The position numbers and the translations under genes were made by a program. Under the pieces are notes generated by a model. The model did not search any database. It was not told where the DNA came from and saw nothing but the letters and a program-made list of their open reading frames with translations. From assembly GCF_000150275.1 (NCBI RefSeq), contig NW_002060964.1, positions 571,322 through 635,321 on the forward strand: DNA of 64,000 nt, written 5' to 3'. The stretch is from Trichoplax adhaerens. Taxonomy: Eukaryota; Placozoa; Uniplacotomia; Trichoplacea; Trichoplacidae. Positions 50,441 through 63,200 of this stretch are shown here, in pieces. How positions within the stretch are numbered: the first letter of the stretch is position 1; each line of letters starts with the position of its first letter.

Positions 50441-51534
50441 TCTCGAAAGTTGTACAACACCTTTTTCTACCTGTGTACATTAGTGTACATGGATGCAGAA
50501 AAATAGAGTAGAAAAGTAGACCTTCTCATTTGATAGCAGGAACTATCCATGAATAATAAAAGAAGAGAATGAGAGATGACCATTTGGAGTCATTCTTTTA
50601 GTAGTTTCTCTTTCCAGTGAACAATTATTCTCTGTCTTTTATCCTTGCTTTTAGTCGTATAATTCAGCCATGTTTCAGTTCTAATACTAAAAAGAAAGAT
50701 TGCGGGGTAAGAAATGGCCGCACAATGCTCAGTACAGTAGGCCACGGTAGTTCCGCCAGACGTGGATGCAACTCTACTTCTGCCACAACGCAGAACCAAT
50801 ATACCTGTCAAAACATAAGTCATGGACAATGTTTTACACTGCGTCTTTCATTGCCGTTTAGATACTTTAACTCTGAAAAAAATGGAATTAAAAATGAGCG
50901 TGCGAATACCGTAGTTTCTACCAATATCGAGCATATGAACAGAATTTTCGAAATATACAGATACAATTATTTGGGTTGACTGTGTGTATATAGATGGTAA
51001 TAAATTTCATTTATACTTTTACTCTAATATCTGATACGAAAATAATGTTGTACTGCATTGTACAGCAACATTGATCAAGTGGTCATGGCCATGCAATCCG
51101 ATGAGTACACTTTTAAACTAAAACTGAGTTTTTAAACTAACATGGACGACAGACAGTAAAGTCCTAGAAGAAGACATGGTTCATCACTCCCTCGGATGGA
51201 CGGACTTTTCTACCCAATGAGACCGTCAATAGGCCAAAATAACGCCTTCGTATGGATCTTCCGTGTCTGTTTTTCAAATCACAGGCACTAATTTAAAGAG
51301 CGTCTACGACATTATACAACTGTTTTCAAGGAGAACTTTGTAATAGATAAAATGATTTAATGTAATATTCCTTAATTGAGAAAGCATCAGTCAATTCAAT
51401 ATCGACCGACTGCATCCTCAAGTACTGCCATAACCAAGTGTTTAGCAACTTCAATTCGTTCCTGCCGTATTTGGACGAATGTGTCTGTCCGTCCAAGAGT
51501 GATCAGTCCAGGTCATTCTTTCTGGCAGTCCACG

Positions 51535-51580
51535 ACAGTACAGTACTGTATACTGTACTGCACTGTACTTAGTACTGTAC
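51535..51580. repeat. GTACTGTAC/GTACAGTAC palindromic cluster, right side
   Basis: The same self-complementary unit type as in the first kilobase reappears about 165 bases upstream of the coiled-coil gene start, as it does upstream of the saposin gene. Confidence 0.7.
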
Positions 51581-51744
51581 TCACATGCAAACCAGAAACT
51601 GTTGTCAAACTCTAGTTTTGAATGAAGGCTAAGCAGGATAACTGATGAAGGAATAAATATCATCGTCTCTATCCAAAGTAAAATCAGCACATACCATGTA
51701 GAAATGATTCCATTCTATCATACTAACCCTTTAGCCTATCAATC

Positions 51745-54700
51745 ATGTCTTTATTTACTGGTTTAAATATTAAATCAACTCATGAAGGTGAGCAACGTCA
51801 AGATGATGATGGCCAACAGACTAGGCAAGAAAGCCATTTGTTGCAATCATCTTTCTCCTTTCTACGCCAAGGTAAGCATAACTCATCACATTCACGTTCT
51901 TCCTAGGTTATCATCATGATTGATGAGTCACGAAAACCATCCTAATTCATACGTATCAAAATTGTACCATTAGCCACTAGCTCTGATAATGAAAGCGCCA
52001 TAAGTTTAACTCCGGAAAAGAAGAATCCATCCAGTCATGTCAGAACAACTAAAAAGAAATTCAGAAAGACAAATAAGCTAAAACCTGGTCATGCCCGACA
52101 AGAAGCTTTACAAGTCGCTGCCCAATTTGAAGGTAAGAGAATACCGCTTCAATGATCGCTAAATCATCAAGATAATACAAAGACTGACGGTAGAATAGGA
52201 GTATTAAGAACTTTCATAAATGAAAACTTACTTATTAGTAGTTTAATTCTGTGCTCGACGTGGGTGTATTATTCGATTTAAAGGGATTCAACAACGATCA
52301 GGTGATGATCACGAAAATGCTACAAGAAGAATGCCAACAAGTGATAAAGCTAGTCTTCAGGGATCCAAGGAAATGGAGACAACTGATAGTGATAGCCAAA
52401 TTGAGTTAACGCCAACAAGTGCTAAAGTGAGTCTTCAAGGATCCGAGCAAAGGGAGACAACTGATAATGATAGCCAAATTGAATTAACGTCGCAGAAAAA
52501 TCCAGGCAATGCTACTATGAATGTTATTCAACTCTCTGAGGAAGAAATAGCTCAATCAAGTAGCAGCAGTAGTCAAGCCATTGCAAATGAAGATTGCAGT
52601 AGTAATGATACATCAATACAATCGGATATACAAACCATGACGATAAAAGAAAGTCATAATGATTATGGTGTGCAATCGATTAGCGAGTCAAGCTACTCGG
52701 ATGATAGAAGCTTGGCTGGAAAGCTGCGTATTCAAGACAATGATACAACCCATTTAGCGGATGATGGGGATATTGAAATTTTACTAGAGACAACCAAACA
52801 AAGTTCAACCTCTCATAATGATCACGACCAAGATACAAAGGACGATGATTCTAATAAAGGTATACTCGTATACTGATAGCAGCCATTTTCTACATTAAAT
52901 TAGCATAGGTTACAATATTAAAGTGTAGTACACAGAGTAGATTGATATTTCTTTATGATCCACTATTAAACAAAATGAAAAAATTATACACCATGGAGAT
53001 ATACGAAATTAAGAAATCCTTCATTGAGATTTTGACTCCTATAGTCTACAAATAGTACATTTTCAATTTTGTAAATATATAATTGTCAATGAATTGCACT
53101 TGATAAACCTTTTTTTTGATTCCTTGGTGTGTGTAATCATGACTGTTGCAGAGGAATTCATTAGTAAAAAAGTTATCAACATTAAAAAAGTATTGGATTC
53201 TAAAGTGAAGCAAAATGAGTAAGTTATCTTTAAAATATACCTAAGGAAATATTTTCAACTAATAATACGCTGTACTGTACAATACTTGCAATTACGTCAA
53301 ATCAGCCATGATTCATGGTGAATGGATAAGACTTATCTTATCAATTATTGACTATGCAAACTAACATTGGTTTATCCTAGATTCCAACTAAACAAGGTCA
53401 AAATCGAGTATGAAACGTATGTTAAATCGACGACGGAATATTATCAGCAAAGACTAGATTTACGTCATGAACTATCGAAATTATTTGATGAACAAGATAA
53501 AGCTGCAGCTAGAGAAGACTATGAAATGGCTGAAGAAATGAATAATAAGATAGATGATCTAAGAGATCAATTAAGTATTACAGCTGTAACTCATCGCCAC
53601 CATCAAGATAATCAACAGACGACGTCGATATTAAATAAATACATTGATGCGTATGAAGAAGAAATCAATGCGTACAAAATAGCGGTTGAAGAACTGGTTG
53701 ATATCGAAACAGAAGAAAAAGTATTTATTGAGGAGCGACAAAAACAGTTAAATGATGAATTACACCAAATAAAACATTTTATAGAAGCTAAAGAGGATAG
53801 ATTAAAGCGTTTACGAAGTAGAGTTGTATTAGATAGGCAACATATAGAAAATGAAGAAAATTTATTAAAGGTAATTTTTACCGATTGGTCACTTCTGGAA
53901 TGCATTCATTCTAATATCGTAAAATAGGATAATTCCATTCTGTAATCAATAACTGATGTGAAATACTTTATATTACAGGCAGAAGTAGAAAATAAAACTC
54001 AAGTGTACTCTAGTAGAATAAACGTACTAACTTTGGAATTATCAGATATAAGAAAAGAAATAGTTAATTTGGAAAAGTTATTAGAGGAAGCACATTTAAA
54101 GGAAGTAGAACATGTCCTAGCAATTGAGAAAGAACAGAAAAATATCGATATTGTTAAAAAAGAATTATCACTCGAGTGGTCAGATCTAAGCGAAGAAAAA
54201 CTAAAGATCAAATGTCGAGAAGACCAGTTAGAAGATGAAGAGGTGTTATGGACTTTAATAGATATAACTTAATAAGCGTTATGAAATACCTTTGCGCCTA
54301 TTTATAGCATCTTTTAACAAAGCCGTTATTCAAATTAATGACCTAGAAAAAGTTGCAATTATATCAGCGTGAATACGATACAAAAATGGAGGGTTTAGGA
54401 CAAGCCGGATTCAGGTATTGAATGATGATGAAACATTATTTCCACCATAAAATAATGTATATAAGTCGGACTTTCGGATTTAATCCACTTTATTCTATAG
54501 AGCTGATTCAGCATTTGGTTGTATATCCGCTCTTATCAGTGAGAGTAAAACTGATCTTGACAAGAAAAATCTAGAATTAGAGAAATTTAAGACGTTTAGA
54601 AAGAAGTGGCCATGCAATACATCTCAGGTTGCGCAAACGCTAAGGTAACCACTTGTAACTTTAAATAAGTCTTTCTCCAAAAAGCTGCTGCTTTGCTCTT

Positions 54701-56029
54701 GCTTGCCTTTTTTGGTTAAAGTCATTCCTTAAATCAGTTTTAGGAAGGAGTTGCAAGAACTAACAAATAACGTCGCGAAACTAACCACTGAGGTATGACT
54801 TTTGATGATTGTGAATTGTGTAAAGGTATGTATTTTTTGTTTACAATTTAATAACGCTAATAATAATTCAATAGGTTACCAATAAAGAAGCAATGATTGC
54901 CACGCTGAAAAAACGATCAGCAGAAATACAGGATAAATGCTCTGAGTTACAAACAGCTAAGAAACTTGCAGCTGATAGTAAGTTAATGCGATACATTGAA
55001 CAATGCAACATGCAAAAAATAGCAATCGCTTACTCTGGTAATGTAACCATGTATGTAATTGGTATAATGCGGTTTAAATGATGCAGGGAGAAATTTTAGA
55101 GAAGCTAAGAAGTTAGCCAATGAACTAAAAGCGTTAAATGAAGAACATCAAAACTACAAGTTGCAACTTCAGGCTGTCGAAGTAGATCTAGAAAGCCATT
55201 CGGCCGATTTAGTGCAAGCACAAACTCTATTAAGTAATCGCCAAAAAGAAGTAAACAGCATCGAAATGAAAGAATGTGAGGCGATTGACTCTACAGAATA
55301 GTTTCACTTGCTTTGTTCATATCTTTTAATTGACTAACGCTTATTATTTTTTGTATGTGCTCCCTATAGGTAGCAGTCTTTTAGTCATAATCGTTGATTC
55401 AATCAAAAAATTAAAGTCCCAGTTAGAAATGTAAGTCTCGAAATTTAATATTATCTATTTAAGCTGTAATAGTATAATAGTACAGTACTTGTAACGAAAT
55501 AGAATATTAGCATTCTTTGTGTAAAATTTGTTGTATATTTAGATTATCTTCAGAAGATCTTCTTAGAACCGTAATTCAACAAGAGTTAACTGTATATATG
55601 GTGAGTATGGAGGCGTTCGTGACAACATGTTAATATAATTACAGCACTACATTAATCATTACTATATTCGATTAATAGATGATTAAAAATGAATTGGACA
55701 GTCTTGTTCCTAAATTAAACGTTGGCGAAAGCGCATTAAAAATTGATTTAGCTGAATCTTGCAATCCAGAAGAAATTAAATATAAAATGAAAAAATTGGA
55801 AAGTCAATTGGAATCAGCCGTAGTAGAAGAGGATTACGATCTAGCTGATATCCTTCGATGTTTTACCCGAATGATGTTGTAATCTGCTATATATTAATTT
55901 TTTAAAGATCATTGTAGTGTACCATATTTTCTTTAACAATGCCTAAATGATCTGCATGAACAGTTAAAATCGTTAGGCGATTACCTAGACCAAATGAAAC
56001 GAGAAGATCCGCAAGCTACCTCGGCATGA
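51745..56029 (+). CDS. long coiled-coil protein with two UVR-like motifs (function unknown)
   Basis: Exons: 51745-51871, 51974-52132, 52284-52859, 53152-53218, 53381-53870, 53979-54242, 54347-54414, 54501-54644, 54744-54792, 54875-54977, 55087-55275, 55370-55430, 55543-55600, 55679-55847, 55947-56029. Phases agree throughout and give about 868 residues. The N-terminal third is Ser/Asp/Gln-rich and disordered, with a basic patch (TTKKKFRKTNK) and an internal duplication of a segment containing ASLQGS and ETTDSDSQIELT. The rest is heptad-like coiled coil. Two segments resemble the UVR motif: AAAREDYEMAEEMNNKIDDL and SAVVEEDYDLADDLHEQL. The last intron looks U12-type (separate entry). An alternative end for exon 11 is the in-frame TAG at 55300-55302; splicing at AAT|GTGAGG was preferred because it keeps the downstream coiled coil. 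I do not recognise the orthologue. A cytoskeletal or trafficking scaffold is only a guess. Confidence 0.75.
52336..52490 (+). repeat. in-frame duplicated 75-bp segment in the coiled-coil gene
   Basis: The sequence CAACAAGTGATAAAGCTAGT, CTTCAGGGATCCAAGGAAAT, GGAGACAACTGATAGTGATA, GCCAAATTGAGTTAACG recurs directly downstream with few changes, encoding two near-identical 25-residue units ending SQIELT. It lies in the disordered N-terminal region. Confidence 0.85.
55848..55946 (+). other. candidate U12-type (minor spliceosome) intron with AT-AA ends
   Basis: The exon frame CTA GCT G is followed by ATATCCTTCG, a near-perfect U12 AT-AC-type 5' splice site (consensus ATATCCTT). Near the 3' end TTCTTTAAC matches the U12 branch site TTCCTTAAC with one change, and its branch adenosine lies 10 nt before the exon, the distance expected for U12 introns. 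The intron would end in AA rather than AC or AG. Splicing restores the UVR-like continuation DLADDLHEQLKSL; without it the frame stops at 55882. No usable GT-AG pair gives the same product. Confidence 0.6.
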
Positions 56030-57227
56030 AAGACTGCTTTCAACTTTAGAGATTGTGAAATTTCTCATAGCAAAAGCATGAAACTTTTAATATTTAAACT
56101 TGGTTGTATAATAAATTCATAGCCACTCAGTACGAAAGGATAGTCCTATACTGTATTTTCAAATAATCAATGTATTACATCTATGCGTCGTAATCGTAAA
56201 ATTACGCAAGTAATGAAAGCCATACTTTAAACAATTCTATTTTTATTTTCGTACCAGTCATATGTTGAAGACTGGAAGAGGTATCACAGGCATATACCCT
56301 ATGATTTTCCAATACTGAAACACTATAAATACTGTATCATACTATCGTAAACATATTCTTTTAGGCGTTTCGAATAATCATGCACGTTTACGTTATTTGG
56401 ATTGCGTCATAGTTACTATTCCTACCCTATTTCTGAAGATGCTGCAGCGATTTACTATGTTGCAAGTGATATGACGTTATATTAGAAAAAATTGGAAAAT
56501 TGTAGCTCCTCCATACTGAACTGCAAATTTGTTGCTCTTGAGATTAATTTTTTACCGCACACTTAAATTTCGGCATAATTGCGTTACGTAGCTAAATTAA
56601 ATTTATCAAGTTTTCCATCAAGATTACTGTCCTAATGACTGAGTGTACACGAAAAATATACAACTTAGGAAAGCGTGAGCCGTAATATCTGTGACCAATT
56701 TTTTTTTTGTAGTATCTTTTCTTTTATTACTTGCATTTATCGATTTACTTCACGCATTGAGTGTCAATGAGACTTTCTATTTAATAAGAAATACTCAAAA
56801 ATTTATTGAGTTGTCATATCCTAAATTAATGATCGCGTCTAGTTTACCATACTGTCTAGTGATTGTCGGGCTATGTCATCAATTTACATTGATACTACTC
56901 ATGAATAAAGAAGTAAAACATTTTAAGTATTTTCGCAACAATTTAAAAGAGCAGATTGCTGCTAAGAATCGAAAGGAAAAAAATTGCATAAGTTTGCTGG
57001 GGTACATAATCTATCATCATTTGATCATTACCGTACAACGTTGGTATAGTAAAAGTTCTAACATTGAGCGCTAACTTAAATTAATTACAAAAGCACAGTT
57101 ATATATCTGATAAATGCTACCAAGGTAATAAGCAACTTAAGTCAATGATAAATTGCACGTAATATTACCATATATGAGTAAGTCAATGACGTTAAGATAA
57201 TGACATTTGCAATCAAATGCGATAGTA
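56030..57227. other. intergenic region between the convergent coiled-coil and spectrin genes
   Basis: This holds the presumed 3' UTRs of both genes and one weak membrane-type open frame (next entry). A fairly long AT-rich stretch otherwise shows nothing. Confidence 0.4.
56709..57074 (+). CDS. weak candidate exon encoding a small membrane protein
   Basis: A frame of about 120 codons ending in a stop at 57074 follows a good polypyrimidine tract and TTTTGTAG acceptor. It encodes a hydrophobic helix (FLLLLAFIDLLHAL), a glycosylation-type NET, a second hydrophobic stretch (LPYCLVIVGLCHQFTLILLM) and a basic tail. No upstream exon or start was found and no family is recognised; the first in-frame ATG is only at about 56829. 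It could be a degenerate receptor fragment or chance. Confidence 0.2.
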   Translation, partial: VVSFLLLLAFIDLLHALSVNETFYLIRNTQKFIELSYPKLMIASSLPYCLVIVGLCHQFTLILLMNKEVKHFKYFRNNLKEQIAAKNRKEKNCISLLGYIIYHHLIITVQRWYSKSSNIER

Positions 57228-60200
57228 TTAACGCTTTTTTCCGAAAAGACCTCTTTTCTTCTTATCTTTCTTATCCTTATCCTTAGCTGCTGCGGCTGAT
57301 GTTGCTGCTGGTGCAGCCGTTGGTGCAGCAGTTTGTCCAGGGGGTGAAGGAGCCTCACGACGACTTGGTTTTTCATTTATAGATTCATTGCTTGGAGACT
57401 TACGTGGACTGCCAGTAACTTCTCGGTCTTCATCACCATAGCCACCAGATGGCGTATCACCCTTAATATAATCCAGCCATTTATTCATTTCATCCTATAG
57501 ATTAAATGAAGCAATGAATGTCAAGACTTAGTTAGGAAATTACCTCTCAAAGTCTGATAGTAAAATTAGATTGATCCTTAACTATCATAAAAAATATGCC
57601 TCTTCTTATTACTCACATTACTACCAGCTTGCAATAAGTATCCATTGCCATCAGGGGCTCTATTATTTGCAAGATAAATCAACATAAGTCATCATTTTGC
57701 CATAGTTAATCTTTACTAGAAGCTTAAATTCACTATGTTTATTAGTTTTAGGTAAGGATATTATTTAATATTGATTTCGACATACTTGAATCTAAACACG
57801 TTCTTTTTCTTCTTGTAATCAATTGCCATACCACACTGGCAACCAGTAATGGAAATTTCTGGAGCATTCGATTTCTGTAATGGACAAATAATTAATAACT
57901 CAGATATTTATCGAATAACGTCACGTAAAAAACAAACATAGGAATCACGATTGAAACGAGGATTCTTACATTTTGAAATTGTTTGCGATCTTTATAGAAT
58001 ATGAGATTGGTACCATTTAAAACAACAAAGTATTTGTCCCACGATCTAGTACAACGACAATAAATGAGTTACACGCTCAAAAACATGATAATTGCTTAAT
58101 AAATATATTCTGCAACTGAACCTTTTATCAGCCTTTTTACCACCAGCCTCAGTCTCATGTTTGCGATGTAGCGTACCCATCATGATGGGTTCTTCTTCTT
58201 TGGGTTCATCTTCCGCTTCTGGAAGTGGTTCCACGTCTTCATCACTAGAATAAGGAATTAAGGAGTAAGATAGTGATAAATATAATGAACAGCAGGATCC
58301 AGAGTGTGGGGAAACCTAGCTACTAGTTTCGTAATGAATAGTCAATGACAACGTAGATTCCAATCATAACAATATTGCAAAGTTGTCGATTATGTAGATA
58401 ATTATGGCCAATACTTACTCTTCATCTTCTACTGATGCCAACTTAGCCCTAGGTGGCGATTCATCAGCATCATCATCAGTTACTTTATCATCCGTAGAAG
58501 CTTCTTGCACATCTTCATCCTCTAGGTCTTTCTCAACAGCTGTCTCTGTATTATCTTCTTCATGAGCATCCCCATTCATGTTAACTTCAGCTTCTTCATT
58601 GGTCAAGGCAGTTTCTTCTTCATTGGTCAAGGCAGTTTCTTCATTGGTCAAGGCAGTTTCATCATCGTCATTCTCAAACACTTCTTCATTACTTTCCTCA
58701 GCAACGTGGTTGATCTTTTCATCATTTACTTCGCTAGGGATCTGTTCAGACTGGAAAGGGTCATTTTGCATAAAATCATTCTCAAACATCGGATTTTCAT
58801 ATGTATCATCGGATGCAGTGCTATCTCCAAACGGATCGCTGCCAAAGGCGTTAAGGTGATTATTAGTAGTTTCATCATTCTTAGCTTGTTGGTCGGTAAC
58901 TTGTTGGCCTCCTTCTTCATTTTCGACTTCTAATTCAGTTTCTTTAGTTAGACTTTTTACGTCTTCTCGGCTCTAAACCCAAATAGTATTTCAAGAAACA
59001 ATATTTACAAGCTGTGACTATAATTAGTAGCGATCAATGCGGGACAAAAATAAACTACATAATGGAATTAGTGATTTACTAACTGAAAAACTGGCTAATC
59101 TGTCTCTGGATTGTTCCAGATTTGATAAAAGTTCACCAGCTTTTTCTCTCATTCCTTCCAATTCTTTTTCGGTCTCAGCTATAGAATGTAATAACATCAG
59201 CAGTATTATTGAGCACAGATTTAAAGACCACAAACATGTTGCATACAACATCATTTTAATGACTACTAACCGCGAGAGGCTTCCCTTTCCTTTCTTCGTT
59301 GTTCTTCGCGCTCTTTAAACATATCGGTATTTCTATTTTCATAAGTATGATTTTGCAAGAACCACATCATATCTTCTTTATCTTGCAAATATTCCCGAAA
59401 TTGCTGAATATGTAGTTTTCTGGTTACTTCTTCACGCTTTTCCATTTCTTTTCCTACTTCATCCATTTCTCTTCTTTCAAACTTTTGATGGACAATGATT
59501 TGTTTTAATGCCAGCAGTTGGGAATAAAAATGCATTTATTTCAATTAAACGATATAATAAACATTGATAAAAAAATAAGTCTAATTTCATTTTTTATATT
59601 GATACGTAAGCACAGGATTTTAATTAAAAATAATAAGGAATTCAATAAAACCGAAGCTAGTCACGCCAATGCATATTATTGCATTGAAAGCACAGTTGGG
59701 TATTAGTAAGAGTCGATATTAATTTTTAATATTGTATTTATGTTCGCAATAAAGACCTATCTGCAATAATATTTGATGACATTATGTAAAGTGTTAACAC
59801 TGCTAGGTTCTCACATCTGTTAATTCCATCATTTTCTTAAAACGATCTCGTTGGGCAGCTAAAGCTATTTGCAGCTCACTTTGCTTCTTTATGATGTCTT
59901 CAAGATTTGACAGGTTCTACGATGAATAAGGGAAAATGAGAACAAGATTATGACACGTACACTAGCCAGCATCCTATACACTGTGGAAGCATATCAATTC
60001 TTGTACGCAGCAAATCAATTGTGAGAAAGTACTCAATTAGGAGTTTAAGAAGTTTCATGCACTTCACATAATTCAGAAAATGTTTAATTTACATTTAAAT
60101 CCATCTCGATTGGACTAGCTTCGCAATTAGTGAGCCAAGAATCTCCTTTGTTCATATCTTCTTCAAATTTAAAAGCCTTCAAATCTGTTTTAATAGTATT

Positions 60201-63200
60201 TACACAATGAAATGTTATTAATCCAATTCACTACCAATTTCTGCTCAAGTTATATATCGCAGTTGCGATAAAGCATTCAGGGGTATTAATAATGGTAACT
60301 ATAGAATGGCTTACAAATGTCATACTCTCGGTAATACATTTCCCATTCGACTTTGAGATCAGCATAGACATTCAATAAGGCTTCCATTCTCACCGTAATC
60401 TAGACAGTATTATCACTTTAGGAAAGCTATTTATGACACACACAAATGTGTAAGAAAGATAATCCAAGTTTTATATATTACTTCTTTCTTGGCGTAATTA
60501 TCACGTTCAATTAAGGTATCCCCTTTTTCTTTGGCTGTATTAAATCTTTCTTCATAGCTTTCAATTTCCTCTTTAATGTTCTTTAAACTTGCAATCACCC
60601 TCTCACCAGAAGGCACATCTCTGAAGATGAATATATTTTTAGCAAAGAAAATATCTCAATCACAATACTGAAAGTCATAAAACTTTCTTCCTATTTGAGT
60701 ACATCACGATTACATGCTAACTTAATGGAACACGAAACTTACTCGGGCTCCTCTAAATTATGAATTTCATCATATACATCTGTTATCCACATGATCAAGT
60801 CATCAATTATGACAATTAACTTGAATAAATCTAGAGTTTGCAGGAGTTGTGATCGCCTCCAATTCGATTTATCATTAATTGCTTTCCAACAAGCTTTAAC
60901 ATCATCCATGCATTTTTTAATCTTTTCCTCCTCTCCATTGCTTTGATGTTCAGCAGCAAGATTTTTCGATTGTTGGCGTAAGCCATTAATCTAAATTACC
61001 CAATGTGTTAAAAATATATCAACTATATATTGCACTGATACTACTAAAATCTTGTATTTACCTTGACTTCTAAGCCCACTAAATCATGTTGGAAGCTGTC
61101 GTGCTTCCGGTAGAATGCAGATGTGGAATTATAGTCTCTACCAAGATCGCTAGGCAAAATTTGATCCTTATGCTTAAAGTAAAATTATATCCAGTTATTA
61201 GTTACGTTAGGTGCATAGTATTTACATAACACCTCTGATTGCAATCCTGAATAAAATATTGCATTGTGAAGGTTATGAATTTAGTAAATCAGTTGTAACG
61301 GTAATCACAATAGCTAGCCAATTCTTTTATTGCTATGAATGCAGAATAATTAGTAAAAAGAAAATATTACCAAAATGTGTTGCTGTAGCTCGTTCAGGTC
61401 ATAATAATATTTGTATAATTCGCGTGTTCCCTCTAACAGCTGCAATTAAGCCGAGACGATATCCCGATTAATCGTACTTGCATTGAACAAACAGTGCCTC
61501 TATGAACATATATGTATAAGTACTGTAAAGACAGAATCTTTAAACTTACTTCAAATCGACCATTGATCAACTTCATTAGTACTTCCCATAACTCATTGAT
61601 GCCATTCTTCCATTCTGAGATAGTTGCTGATTCGCTATGGCCAGTACTAATCAACTGATCGGCCATAGTATTAACTTGCCGGATTCGATCAGTACCTGTT
61701 GTTTTGGTGTTATCGACCCATTTTTCGAAAGCGTCTTGAATAATCTTAGTCAAGTATGAAATATATCACGTATTACTGCAAGTGTTAATGATCCAATACG
61801 ATAAGTAACAGTTATTCACTAGCCAAATTTGCACTAACTAGAAATACGCGCATACTCAATTCCTTATCTTTTTTGAAACTCTAACATACCTAACGCATCG
61901 TAAACTAAGTATTGTATATAGATAGTTATTTACCGCTTAGAGTAGAGAAAAAAAATCAGCTACTGAATCTTACTTTAGAACAATTTCCACACAATTCTTT
62001 AGGATGATATAAATTGCAAAGTATAGAAACGGGTAATTATATATTCCGTTATTTAAGATATACAGTAGTTATGGATTTCCAGAAATGGTTAAATGTAACA
62101 AGAAAGTGTAAACTTAACTACTGCAATGATTGTGGCCTCATAAGCAAAGGCCACATCTGTCATAATTAAGTATTAAAACTAATTTATCCTATAGAAAGCA
62201 GGGGCATGCATGTATACGGTTCGTGTTTTAATACCTCCAAGTGTTCATAATCAGCGCCGCATTCCTTAGATTTTGCAATTGTCTCACAATCACCGAGCCA
62301 AAGCTCCAGATCATCAACCTTGGTTATTAAATTACAATTATGTGCACAGATTTTTAATTACTCAATTACAGTATCTTATTCATCATTAATATCGCTGCAT
62401 TACTTCTCTATTAAACTGATACAGTTTAATTATTTCATTGAGGCGGTCACGTCTTTCATCAGCTAAAATTTTTAATTGCGTAAATCGATTGTCAGCATCT
62501 TCCATTGCATCTCGGATATCCTCACTACATCAAATAAAGAAACAAGATCTTTAGTTGCCTTTCTTTCATTACGAATATTTTAAGAATGCGCAATTTACAA
62601 TTGCAACCCTAATAGTTTGGAAAAATTAAGGAACTTAAACATTTAAAAGATCCACTTACAACCAAATTTAGAAAGATATTCTAGAGAGTAGCCTTTTACC
62701 TTATAAACAGTTCTTCCTGCACTAAATCATCGGCGCCATTACGTAGCTCTTCTAAATGATTGCGATAATCTTTAATTGATGACTGCAAGTTATTATGGTT
62801 CTTCATCATAGTTAGTGCGCTATCTTCATCCTAATATTAATGTATCAATCCAACCACAATATACATTGTCAATCCTATTCATATGTAATATTCTGTAAAA
62901 TACAATTGTTGTTACCTTTGGTCTATCATCAGAAGTTAAAACGGCAACTTTATCAATCATCCAAGACTCAGCTTCGTCGATCTCGAACAAGTGCTGAATG
63001 CAGTAAAGATTACAATATGTTATAAGAATATTTAATCAAAGAACATTACTGCAAAGTCTTTATCAATGACAGTATATACCTGATGGGCTTTATAGTATTT
63101 GTCTAAAAGACTTTCTCGTTCCTTGCAATACTGTTCTAATAGAACGAATTTATCTTTCATTAATGCAATACTATTCTGAATATCGTCAGCACTTGGGTGG

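Larger units (their letters stand above)
49991..51744. other. gene-free stretch upstream of the coiled-coil gene
   Basis: It holds a short direct duplication and another GTAC palindromic cluster (separate entries). Overlapping open frames on both strands at 50590-50979 have no domain support. Confidence 0.4.

Noticed and set aside
50590-50979. Overlapping frames on both strands
   Set aside because: Neither has a domain, signal peptide or clear splice support; strand cannot be decided.
58562-58933. Plus-strand open frames opposite the spectrin linker
   Set aside because: Antisense shadows of the repetitive acidic coding sequence.
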